From positions 2,976,001 to 3,040,000 of the forward strand of contig NZ_CP100400.1 in the NCBI RefSeq assembly GCF_024218795.1: a stretch of 64,000 nucleotides of DNA. The letters run 5' to 3'. The translations under genes were made by a program, and so were the position numbers. This document shows, in pieces, positions 1 through 6,751 of this stretch. Within the stretch, counting starts at the first letter, position 1, and each line of letters begins with the position of its first letter. The notes beneath the pieces were generated by a model. The model searched no databases. It was given only the letters and a program-made list of their open reading frames with translations, and was not told the DNA's origin. Source of the stretch: Halorussus aquaticus (GTDB lineage Archaea; Halobacteriota; Halobacteria; Halobacteriales; Haladaptataceae).

Positions 1-740
1 TGGAGGACGCCCGCGAGCGCGCCGACCGACTCGCCGAGGCGGACGGCGTCGTCCAGATGGGGCAGTTCGCCAACCCCGCGAACGCCGAGGCCCACTACCG
101 GACGACCGCCGAGGAGATACTCGAACAGGTCGAGGGCCGGGAAATCGACGCCTTCGTCGCCGGGGTCGGCACCGGCGGCACCATCACGGGCACCGCCTCG
201 CGCCTGCTGGAGGAGTTCCCCGAGATGGAGGTGGTCGCGGTCGAACCCGAGCGCAACGCGGTCCTCTCGACCGGCGAGTCGGGCCACGACGAGTATCAGG
301 GGATGGGACCGGGATTCGTCAGCGACCTGCTGGACACCGACCTCCTCACGAGCGTCGAGACGGTCGCGCTGGAGGACGCCGAACGCGAGGCCCGGCGACT
401 CGCCCGCGAGGAGGGCATCCTCGTCGGCCAGTCGTCGGGCGCGGCGGCGGTCGCGGCCCGTCGCGTCGCCGAGCGCATCGCCGAACCCGAACTGAACTGC
501 CCGGAGACCCCCGACGAAATCGAGGACCTCGTCGCCTCCGACGGCGGCGAATCGGGGTCGGCCGCAGGCACCGCTACCGAGGTTCAATCGGACGGCGGTG
601 AGCACCTCGGTGAGGTGCGAGCCTCGTCGGGGCTGCGGCCCGACGGTGGCGCGCTCGACGGCTACGACGACTGCCCGCTGGTCGTGACGGTGTTCCCCGA
701 CAGCGGCGAGCGATACCTCTCGACCGGGATGTTCGACTAG
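1..740 (+). CDS. cysK: Cysteine synthase / PLP-dependent beta-replacement enzyme (3' part)
   Basis: Only the C-terminal part is in the window; the frame is open from base 3 and the start lies upstream. Visible family marks are the phosphate-binding loop GVGTGGTITG, the GEGxGxD-like region around the TGESGHDEYQGMGPGF stretch, and GQSSGAAAVAA, all typical of cysteine synthase and cystathionine beta-synthase-type fold-II PLP enzymes, which make cysteine from O-acetylserine (or O-phosphoserine) and sulfide. The protein ends with the usual family tail VTVFPDSGERYLST. Between the last helix and that tail is an acidic, Ser/Gly-rich stretch of about 50 residues, longer than in bacterial enzymes. The stop codon overlaps the stop of the convergent gene at 737 within a single CTAG. 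The exact substrate cannot be told from this fragment. Confidence 0.88.
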   Translation, partial: EDARERADRLAEADGVVQMGQFANPANAEAHYRTTAEEILEQVEGREIDAFVAGVGTGGTITGTASRLLEEFPEMEVVAVEPERNAVLSTGESGHDEYQGMGPGFVSDLLDTDLLTSVETVALEDAEREARRLAREEGILVGQSSGAAAVAARRVAERIAEPELNCPETPDEIEDLVASDGGESGSAAGTATEVQSDGGEHLGEVRASSGLRPDGGALDGYDDCPLVVTVFPDSGERYLSTGMFD

Positions 741-1447
741 CCGCCCATCTCGCCGACGTAGCGTTCGAGGACGTCCAGAAATGCGGGGTCGTAGTCTTCT
801 TCGACGTGGTTCACGTTCCACAGGCCCGAGCGACGAATCTCCGGACTCGAACTGTTCGTCCCCAGCCACCGGGTATCACGGGAGTCGAGCGACTCGCGCC
901 GATAGTTGCTCAGTAGCGCTATCGCGTTCTGTTCGACGTAGGCACGGTCACTCTCGGGACCCGGGTCGTCGTCTATCTCCACCCAGAGCAGCGGCATGCC
1001 GCGAACATAGAAGCTGACCCGCTTCTCCATGTCGTACTCCTCGTCTCTGAGTCCCTCTTTAGGGGCGCTAGAACCCTCACCCCAGTACGGATACTCGTCG
1101 GCCAACCCCTCGCGGTCGATGAGTGCTTCTCCGACTCGCAGTCGAAAGACGGAGCCTCGGTGGTTGCCTCCGTCCTCGTGACCGCCGCGGAACGTCCCGC
1201 GGTGGCTTCTGAGTCTGTCCCACAGCGTGGTACCGCTCCCCACCGAGACGGCGTGCGTACCGACTCGACAGACCCGGGGCTGGTCGTCGTTGGCGCGGGT
1301 CACTTCGCGAGCGAAGAAGAAGTACACGCCGCGCTCGGGCCAGTCCATACGGCCGGTCGAGTTCGCCAGAAAGCGGTATCCACCGACCCGCTCTCGAAGC
1401 TCGCGAAGTAGCTCGTAGAATCGGTCGAGGTCCGTTCGTCGAGTCAT
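737..1447 (-). CDS. GIY-YIG-like nuclease-fold protein
   Basis: 236 residues. I read a possible GIY-YIG core: GVYFFF at residues 40–45 and RVGTH at 61–65 stand where 'GIY' and 'YIG' would be, followed by LWDRLRSHRG (75–84) supplying the Arg and His, and E172 in YVEQNAIALL supplying the metal-binding Glu. This is a motif reading, so nuclease activity is inferred only. The start overlaps the stop of the upstream DUF6884-like gene by four bases, so the two are almost certainly cotranscribed. Composition is less GC-biased than in flanking genes. The gene ends convergently against the cysteine synthase gene. No promoter is seen between the pair. Confidence 0.6.
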   Translation of the reverse strand: MTRRTDLDRFYELLRELRERVGGYRFLANSTGRMDWPERGVYFFFAREVTRANDDQPRVCRVGTHAVSVGSGTTLWDRLRSHRGTFRGGHEDGGNHRGSVFRLRVGEALIDREGLADEYPYWGEGSSAPKEGLRDEEYDMEKRVSFYVRGMPLLWVEIDDDPGPESDRAYVEQNAIALLSNYRRESLDSRDTRWLGTNSSSPEIRRSGLWNVNHVEEDYDPAFLDVLERYVGEMGG

Positions 1448-1878
1448 AGGTCCTCAATCTGTTCGTTGTACCACGCGAGCGACTCACCGTACCGAAGCCC
1501 CTCCGTCGGAATCTCGTACTCGACTTCACCGAGGGCCTCTAACAGCGGTTCGTAGTAGTCTTTTCCGGCGTGAATCACGAGTCGGTCGTCGGTCACGTTC
1601 TGCTGGCGGAGTTCCGTCACAACCTCGGAACCCCACTTGCGTCGCTCCTCGGCGTCGAGATCCGAAAGGGCGAGGTCGTACGGTTCTATCTTCGAACCAT
1701 CGGGCTCTAGTAGACCGTGTTTAGCCGAGAGAACGTACCAACTATCGTGGAATCGCTCGCAGTGGTTACGAGCTTTCTCGAAGAGAACCGATTCCATGTA
1801 GAGCTCTTTCGGACGTTTTGCTTCTGATGATTTTGAACTCGAACAACTCACAAGACCGACAGCCATACGTCCACACAC
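1444..1878 (-). CDS. DUF6884-like protein with CSSSK motif
   Basis: 144 residues from the first ATG; a second ATG at 1866 gives MAVGLVSC and is equally plausible. The N-terminal SCSSSK motif (residues 11–16) and YVLSAKHGLL (48–57) are the hallmarks of the DUF6884 family, loosely related to YaaA/DUF328 proteins. The biochemical function of DUF6884 is not established to my knowledge. It is the first gene of a two-gene unit with the GIY-YIG-like protein. Its 5' half is distinctly AT-richer than neighbouring genes and uses codons such as TTT, AGA and TCA that are rare around it, which suggests acquisition by transfer. A role in nucleic-acid modification or defence is a guess from context. Confidence 0.62.
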   Translation of the reverse strand: MCGRMAVGLVSCSSSKSSEAKRPKELYMESVLFEKARNHCERFHDSWYVLSAKHGLLEPDGSKIEPYDLALSDLDAEERRKWGSEVVTELRQQNVTDDRLVIHAGKDYYEPLLEALGEVEYEIPTEGLRYGESLAWYNEQIEDL

Positions 1879-1936
1879 CCCAATGACAGTAGTTTAACCT
1901 TCCGGTCTTCCGGAACTGAGAAATCCGGACCGACTC

Positions 1937-2395
1937 TCAGCCGCCGAACTCGTCCTCGGCGACTCGGACGACGACGGTGTCCTCCACGTCCCGCAGGTCG
2001 TAGGTCGGTATCTCGCCGTCCTCGCGGCGGGCGACGAACATCGGTTCGACGAGTCGGCCTTCCGCGGTCAGGCCGTAAACCTTGAGATAGCGGTCTGTCG
2101 TCTCCGGTTCCACTCCGCCGTCCCGGACCGCCTCCGCGAGGTCACGCGAGAGCCACTCGGTCTCGCTCACACTCGGTTCGAGGACCAGCGAGTCGTCGGC
2201 GAACCGGACGAGATACCAGTTCAGGTCGTTCAACAGCGCCACCGCGGAGCCGAGGCTGATGGTTTCGACGGTCAGCGAGTTCTCGTACTCCTCCCGGAGG
2301 TCGTAGGTCGCCAGCGCCTCGCGGGCGGTCTCGCGCGAGACGAGTTCGGTGCGGAGGTCCACGCCCTCGGAACCGACGAGACAGACCTGAGTCAC
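1937..2395 (-). CDS. Conserved haloarchaeal protein (DUF5804-like)
   Basis: 152 residues, beginning MTQVCLVGSEGVDLR and containing the SRETAREALATYDL stretch that I associate with the small Halobacteria-specific family DUF5804. There is no signal peptide, membrane segment or catalytic motif. The protein is acidic with alternating short beta and helical stretches, so it is probably a cytoplasmic alpha/beta domain. It stands alone between the GIY-YIG/DUF6884 pair and the CHRD gene, all on the same strand. No function can be given. Confidence 0.72.
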   Translation of the reverse strand: MTQVCLVGSEGVDLRTELVSRETAREALATYDLREEYENSLTVETISLGSAVALLNDLNWYLVRFADDSLVLEPSVSETEWLSRDLAEAVRDGGVEPETTDRYLKVYGLTAEGRLVEPMFVARREDGEIPTYDLRDVEDTVVVRVAEDEFGG

Positions 2396-2447
2396 ACGTC
2401 GTCGAAGGCACCACCGTCGTAAAGCGATTTCGTTCCGTGGCGAGGGC

Positions 2448-2942
2448 TCAGCCGTCGAGTGGCCGGATTTGTCCCCGAATCTCGCCCGCCGGACGCGCGG
2501 TGGTGTGGACGTTCACGTAGACGTTCTCCGCGCGCATCTGTTCGACCATGTCGGCGACGTCGGTCAGCGGCCATATCATCTCGTCGTCGGTCAGTCGCCC
2601 CGACGCGAGCAGGCCGGTCCTCGTCACCGGGTCCTGTGCTGGACCGAACAGGTACGCCACGACGTTACCGTTCAGGTCGGGCGGTCCCTTGTGGACGTGC
2701 GACTCCTCGACGTTCTCGACGTCGGCCACGACCAGCCAATAGTCGATGGCTCGCTCCTCCGGTCTGATTCTGAAGAGCGCGAAGCCGAAACCGTCGGTCT
2801 CCACCGGCGGGACCTCGTTCGCGCCGGTCAGCCACGCGCCGAACGTTTCGGTGCGGAGTCCTCGTCGCCGTCGGAGCGCCGACCGACCGAACGCGCCGGT
2901 TCCGAGCAGCGTCAGGACCCGCCGTCTGGATGTCCGTGTCAT
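2448..2942 (-). CDS. CHRD domain-containing protein with odd Tat-like N-terminus
   Basis: 164 residues from the ATG at 2942. Residues about 35–162 match a CHRD domain: an early LTGANEVPPV, then SHVHKGPPDLNGNVVAYLF, and a C-terminal VHTTARPAGEIRGQI. CHRD domains are small beta domains usually found in secreted proteins. The N-terminus starts with a Tat-like TSRRRVLTLLGTGAFG, but the expected hydrophobic stretch and cleavage or lipobox site are replaced by SALRRRRGLR. Export as written is therefore doubtful. Reading one frame over gives a Ser/Asp/Glu-rich stretch more like a normal mature lipoprotein start, so a small indel here is possible. The gene lies 62 bp downstream of thiI on the same strand. 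Confidence 0.75.
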   Translation of the reverse strand: MTRTSRRRVLTLLGTGAFGRSALRRRRGLRTETFGAWLTGANEVPPVETDGFGFALFRIRPEERAIDYWLVVADVENVEESHVHKGPPDLNGNVVAYLFGPAQDPVTRTGLLASGRLTDDEMIWPLTDVADMVEQMRAENVYVNVHTTARPAGEIRGQIRPLDG

Positions 2943-3004
2943 TCCCCTTCCCCCGACCGGAGGTCCGACGGTCGGCGTGAAAGCAGTTCCCCCGGGTTCG
3001 GGGG

Positions 3005-4207
3005 CTAAATGTCCACGAGGGTCGCGTTCGCGGCCGCCTCCTCGGCGCGCTCGAAGAGGTCGTCGGGTTCGGCGTTCTCCACGATTTCGAGCGTGGCGTT
3101 GGTCTCGGGGTAGTCGGGCGCGATGCGGTTGCATCCGGCCGGAATCGTCGAGTCGCGGAACGTGCCGATTCGGCGGGCGCGCTCGGTGATGTTGCTCTTG
3201 TCCATCGAGAGCAGGGGTCGGTGAATCGGGAGGTCGGCGGCCCGACTCGTCACGCCCAGATTCCGGGCGGTCTGCGAGGACTTCTGGCCGATTGCCTCCC
3301 CGGTCACGATTCCGGTTGCGTTCGTCTCGCGGGCGACGTGTTCGGCCACGCGGTACATGAACCGGCGGTAGACCAGCATTCGGGCGGGACCGACCTCCGC
3401 GGCGAGCAGGTCCATCACGTCGCCAGCGGGTACCTTCCGGACGCGCGTGTCGAAGTTCGGGGCGTAGTCGGCGAGACGCCGCACCGTCTCCATCGCGCGG
3501 GCCTCGTGGTCCGGCCCGCCGTAGTCGCCGAGTTCGAGGTAGACCGGGACGATCGGTGCCCCGCGCTTCATGACTTCCCACGCCGCCACGGGCGAGTCGA
3601 TGCCGCCGCTGACCAGCGCGATTACCTTGGCCTGCGACCCGAGCGGGAGACCGCCCGGACCGGGCCGCTGCTCGGTGTAGACGAACGCTTCGTCCTCGCG
3701 ACACTCGACGGAGAAAGTGACGTCGGGGTCGGTCAGGTCCACCTCGGGGTCGGGGAGTTGCTCGAAGACGGCCGCGCCGCCATCCCGTTCCAAGTCCTCG
3801 CTCGTGAAGGGGTGAGCGTCCGCGTTACCGGCGCGACGGGCGCGCACGGCGAACGTGTCGCCGAGGTCCTCGTCTCCGCGCGCCGCGGCGTCCGCGTACT
3901 CCCGGGCGGTCCCGGCCAGCGCGTCCACGATAGGTCCTTTCTCGGCCGGGACGACCGCCGCGGGACTGGCCGACCGCACGCCGAAGGTGTCGGCCGCGGC
4001 GTCGGTCGCGGCGTCCACGCTCTCGGCGTCGGCGTGGAGGAGGATGCGCGACCAGCGTCGTTCGACCTCGGCGTCCACGTCGCGGTCGCGAACGATGGCC
4101 TCGATGTTGTCCCGGAGCCGTCGCTCCATCTCTGCCTGAACCTTCCCGCTCTTGACGCCGATGTCGGCGTGGCGAACGAGGACGGTGTCGGCTCCCGGCG
4201 GTTTCAT
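3005..4207 (-). CDS. thiI: tRNA 4-thiouridine synthase ThiI
   Basis: 400 residues. ThiI adenylates U8 of tRNA for sulfur insertion and can also feed thiamine thiazole synthesis. An N-terminal ferredoxin-like plus THUMP region spans about residues 5–175, and the PP-loop ATP pyrophosphatase motif SGGIDSP lies at 200–206. The family-typical stretches TGEAIGQKSSQTARNL and IHRPLLSMDKSNI follow. There is no C-terminal rhodanese domain, as is common in archaea. The ATG at 4207 (MKPPGADTVL) is chosen because the longer upstream reading frame is just the translated 48-bp repeats. The repeat array sits 50 bp upstream, so transcripts reaching this gene from the SAM synthetase side would carry several hairpins. 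Confidence 0.93.
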   Translation of the reverse strand: MKPPGADTVLVRHADIGVKSGKVQAEMERRLRDNIEAIVRDRDVDAEVERRWSRILLHADAESVDAATDAAADTFGVRSASPAAVVPAEKGPIVDALAGTAREYADAAARGDEDLGDTFAVRARRAGNADAHPFTSEDLERDGGAAVFEQLPDPEVDLTDPDVTFSVECREDEAFVYTEQRPGPGGLPLGSQAKVIALVSGGIDSPVAAWEVMKRGAPIVPVYLELGDYGGPDHEARAMETVRRLADYAPNFDTRVRKVPAGDVMDLLAAEVGPARMLVYRRFMYRVAEHVARETNATGIVTGEAIGQKSSQTARNLGVTSRAADLPIHRPLLSMDKSNITERARRIGTFRDSTIPAGCNRIAPDYPETNATLEIVENAEPDDLFERAEEAAANATLVDI

Positions 4208-4256
4208 GGCCGGGGATAGACGCGAGGCGAATAAACGGGCTTCGGTTGCGAGGTGG

Positions 4257-4413
4257 GAAAACCGCCTCGTAACGCGAGGCGGGCAAACCACCTCGAACAC
4301 TACGGAAAACCGCCTCGTAACGCGAGGCGGGCAAACCACCTCGAACACTACGGAAAACCGCCTCGTAACGCGAGGCGGGCAAACCACCTCGAACACTACG
4401 GAAAACCGCCTCG
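4257..4413. repeat. Tandem 48-bp hairpin repeat array (3 full copies + partial)
   Basis: Three identical 48-bp units at 4257–4304, 4305–4352 and 4353–4400 are followed by a 13-base partial unit. Each unit holds a perfect 8-bp inverted repeat, CCGCCTCG / CGAGGCGG with a 5-base loop (4262–4282, 4310–4330, 4358–4378). The partial fourth unit still forms a shorter CCGCC/GGCGG hairpin (about 4406–4422). Read on the minus strand, the direction of both flanking genes, each stem is followed by GGTTTTCC, so each looks like a weak intrinsic terminator or attenuator. The array fills the gap between the 3' end of the SAM synthetase gene and the 5' end of thiI. The rest of the 4208–4547 gap shows no gene. 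Confidence 0.93.
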
Positions 4414-4547
4414 GACTGGCGGGGTCGAAACGGTCGCGCTATCACTTCGGCGCGGTTCGCGGTCCGGGGGCCGAAGAAGGTCCGAGTACGAGCGGTCGGT
4501 CAAAACGTCGGGAGACACCTCTCCCGTGCTCTGACGGCCGAATGCCG

Positions 4548-5759
4548 TCAGAACGTCGTGAGTTCGCCGTCGATGACGCGCTCGGTGATGGAGGTCACGT
4601 CGGCGAGTTCGCGGTCCACGATGTCCACCACGTCGCTCTCGATGTCCGAGAGGGCGACGCCCTCCTCGGTGACGATTTCGGCGTCGGCGACGTGCGGTTG
4701 GTCGATGGGGCGGCCGATCTGGCTGAGCAGGCGAATCCGGAGGTCCCGAATCCCGTCGACCTCGGCCACGACCGACTCGGCGATTTGGGTCCCGAGCAGG
4801 TTGTATATCTTCCCGATGTGGTTGACGGGGTTCTTGCCGGAGGTCGCCTCCATCGACATCGAGCGGTTGGGCGTGATGAGACCGTTCGAGCGGTTCCCGC
4901 GGCCGACCGACCCGTCGTCGCCCATCTCGGCGCTTGTGCCGGTGGTCGTGAGATAGACGCTCTCTTCGTCGGTTCCGTCGCCGTCGGCGGTGTTGACGTA
5001 GACGCTCACGTCGCGGTCGGTGTACTCGTGGGCCACGTCGCGGACGAATTCGCGCACGCTCTCGACCTCGTCGTCGTAGTCGGCGCGGTCCTCGACGTAG
5101 CGGTCTATCATCGCGGCCGCGACCGTGATGTCGATGGCGTCGCCCTCGCGCTTGCCCATTATCTTCACGTCCTGCCCCAGAGCGGGGTGTTCCTCGGCGA
5201 ACTCGCCGTTGAGACGGCGCTCCGCGTTCAGCACGATTCGCTCGGTCTCGGTCAGGGGCGCGTGGCCCACGCCGAAACTCGTGTCGTTCGCCATCGGGAC
5301 GGTCACGCCGTCCTCGCCGAAGACTTCTTTGAGGTCCCCGCTGCCCTCGCCCATCTTCACGTCCACGACGATGTCGGTGCCGAACTCGAGTTCGGGGAAG
5401 TTCTCGTCGAGGTAGTCGCGGGCGGCCTCCAGCGCGATGGTCTCGGTCGGGATGGTCTGGTCGCCGTACTGCGTGGTCGCGCGACCGACGATGAGGAGGT
5501 AGATTGGCTCTATCATCTCGCCGCCGCCGAACTGCGGGTTCGACCGTCCGGCGACCAGTTGTGTCTCGTCGGTGTTGTAGTGGAGGACTTTGCCGACCCG
5601 GTCGAGGTAGGCGTTGGCCAGCGCCTGCGAGACGCTCTCGGCGATACCGTCGCAGATGGAGTCGGGGTGTCCGAGTCCCTTTCGCTCTACAATCTCTATC
5701 TCTTGGTCCTCTACCGCGGGTCGGTCGATGGGTTCGACCTCGATGTTCCGGTCGGTCAT
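4548..5759 (-). CDS. metK: Archaeal-type S-adenosylmethionine synthetase
   Basis: 403 residues. It makes S-adenosylmethionine from methionine and ATP. It is the archaeal form, unlike bacterial MetK in sequence, recognised from [18 protein letters not shown] near the N-terminus, [12 protein letters not shown], the [18 protein letters not shown] stretch, and [19 protein letters not shown] in the C-terminal half. Length matches the archaeal family (about 400). Of several in-frame ATGs I choose 5759 ([10 protein letters not shown]), because a TATA-like element at 5785–5792 would start a transcript almost exactly there. Downstream on the same strand lie the hairpin array and then thiI. Confidence 0.95.
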   Translation of the reverse strand: MTDRNIEVEPIDRPAVEDQEIEIVERKGLGHPDSICDGIAESVSQALANAYLDRVGKVLHYNTDETQLVAGRSNPQFGGGEMIEPIYLLIVGRATTQYGDQTIPTETIALEAARDYLDENFPELEFGTDIVVDVKMGEGSGDLKEVFGEDGVTVPMANDTSFGVGHAPLTETERIVLNAERRLNGEFAEEHPALGQDVKIMGKREGDAIDITVAAAMIDRYVEDRADYDDEVESVREFVRDVAHEYTDRDVSVYVNTADGDGTDEESVYLTTTGTSAEMGDDGSVGRGNRSNGLITPNRSMSMEATSGKNPVNHIGKIYNLLGTQIAESVVAEVDGIRDLRIRLLSQIGRPIDQPHVADAEIVTEEGVALSDIESDVVDIVDRELADVTSITERVIDGELTTF

Positions 5760-5784
5760 TACTCCCACCTATCGGGTCACGGAC

Positions 5785-5792
5785 TCTATAAC
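5785..5792 (-). promoter_or_regulatory. TATA-like box of the SAM synthetase gene
   Basis: The minus strand reads GTTATAGA about 27 bases before the chosen start codon, consistent with a leaderless or near-leaderless haloarchaeal transcript. Confidence 0.55.
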
Positions 5793-5914
5793 TTGCGGAA
5801 ACGAAGTCGGGTACCGGGAATTACCAACAGTTATCTCCCGAGTTAGCAGTAGTCTCACGTCGCGGTCGAACAGCGGGGTTGAGACCGTCCTCTCGGGGAC
5901 CCTCACGGTCGGCG

Positions 5915-6472
5915 TTACTCGTCGGCGTCTTCGGCGTCGAGTAGGAGACCGAGATAGGAGGTCCGAATCTGGTCGTCGGGGTCGAGACCGAGGTCCCGTA
6001 GAATCTCGAACGCGTCCTCGCGGGCCGACTCGACGGAGTCCTCGCCGGAAACTTCGGTCTCGACTTCCACGAACTCGCCGAGTCCGGTCACCGAATCGAG
6101 CGTGACCGTGAACCCGTCGAGCGCGAACCGCTCGCGCTCCTTCCGGACGGTCGCCGCCGGGTCGAACCCGAGCGCCGAGAGGATGTCGGCGGTAGCCCCG
6201 CCGTCCTCGACGCCGGTCTGGACCTCCCGACGGGTCTTCGACTCGGTCTCGACGAGGGGACCTTTGTAGGTGAGTTCCGCGAACGACTCGGCGTCCACCG
6301 GGGTCTCGCGGCGGACGCGCAGGGCCTCGTCGGTCTCGGCGAACTCGCGGTGGGGCGCGTCGTAGTATGTGTCCTCCTGGGTGACTTCGTTCACCGGTTC
6401 GGCCCCGCGTTCGACGAGGCGCTCGCGGACGCTGGCGTGGTCTGTTCGGACCTTCACTTCGACCTCGTACAT
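5915..6472 (-). CDS. CYTH-domain protein (class IV adenylate cyclase / ThTPase-like)
   Basis: 185 residues. It begins MYEVEVKVR, the ExExK-type strand that opens CYTH (CyaB/thiamine-triphosphatase) domains. Further marks are TYYDAPHREFAETDEALRVR, LTYKGPLVETESKTRREVQT, and LDSVTGLGEFVEVETE, giving the acidic and basic residues of the triphosphate tunnel. The family acts on triphosphate compounds and includes class IV adenylate cyclases; the substrate here cannot be read. The 10 C-terminal residues are acidic. It is transcribed alone, on the same strand as the SAM synthetase gene 155 bp away. Confidence 0.85.
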   Translation of the reverse strand: MYEVEVKVRTDHASVRERLVERGAEPVNEVTQEDTYYDAPHREFAETDEALRVRRETPVDAESFAELTYKGPLVETESKTRREVQTGVEDGGATADILSALGFDPAATVRKERERFALDGFTVTLDSVTGLGEFVEVETEVSGEDSVESAREDAFEILRDLGLDPDDQIRTSYLGLLLDAEDADE

Positions 6473-6751
6473 GCTACGCGGTGGTTCGGTCCTCCGGGGT
6501 TTCGGGGTTGCGCTTTCTGAGCGTCCTGCGCTTCTGCTCGGTCCGACTCACGCGGTCCGGTCGCGCGAGACATCTCATGAACCGCACTCGTTGCGCCCAG
6601 CGCCGATACGCGAACCGGCGCGCTCGCCGTGAGGCGGAGATGTCCGACTCTCGTCCCGGACCAGTCGTTCTAGCTACTCCGGATATCGGAGGCCGTGACC
6701 GAATTTCCCACGAGGGAAATTCTTATGCGCTCTACAACCGAACGGAGGACA

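Noticed and set aside
4257..4413. CRISPR array
   Set aside because: The units are contiguous identical copies with no variable spacers and no cas genes nearby.
4253..4534. Plus-strand frame coding a 16-residue repeat peptide over the 48-bp repeats
   Set aside because: Open only because 48 is a multiple of three; no promoter and no similarity; the same is true of minus-strand frames.
4208..4547. SAM riboswitch upstream of thiI / downstream of SAM synthetase
   Set aside because: Only simple repeated hairpins are seen; no conserved SAM-aptamer core, and such riboswitches are not established in haloarchaea.
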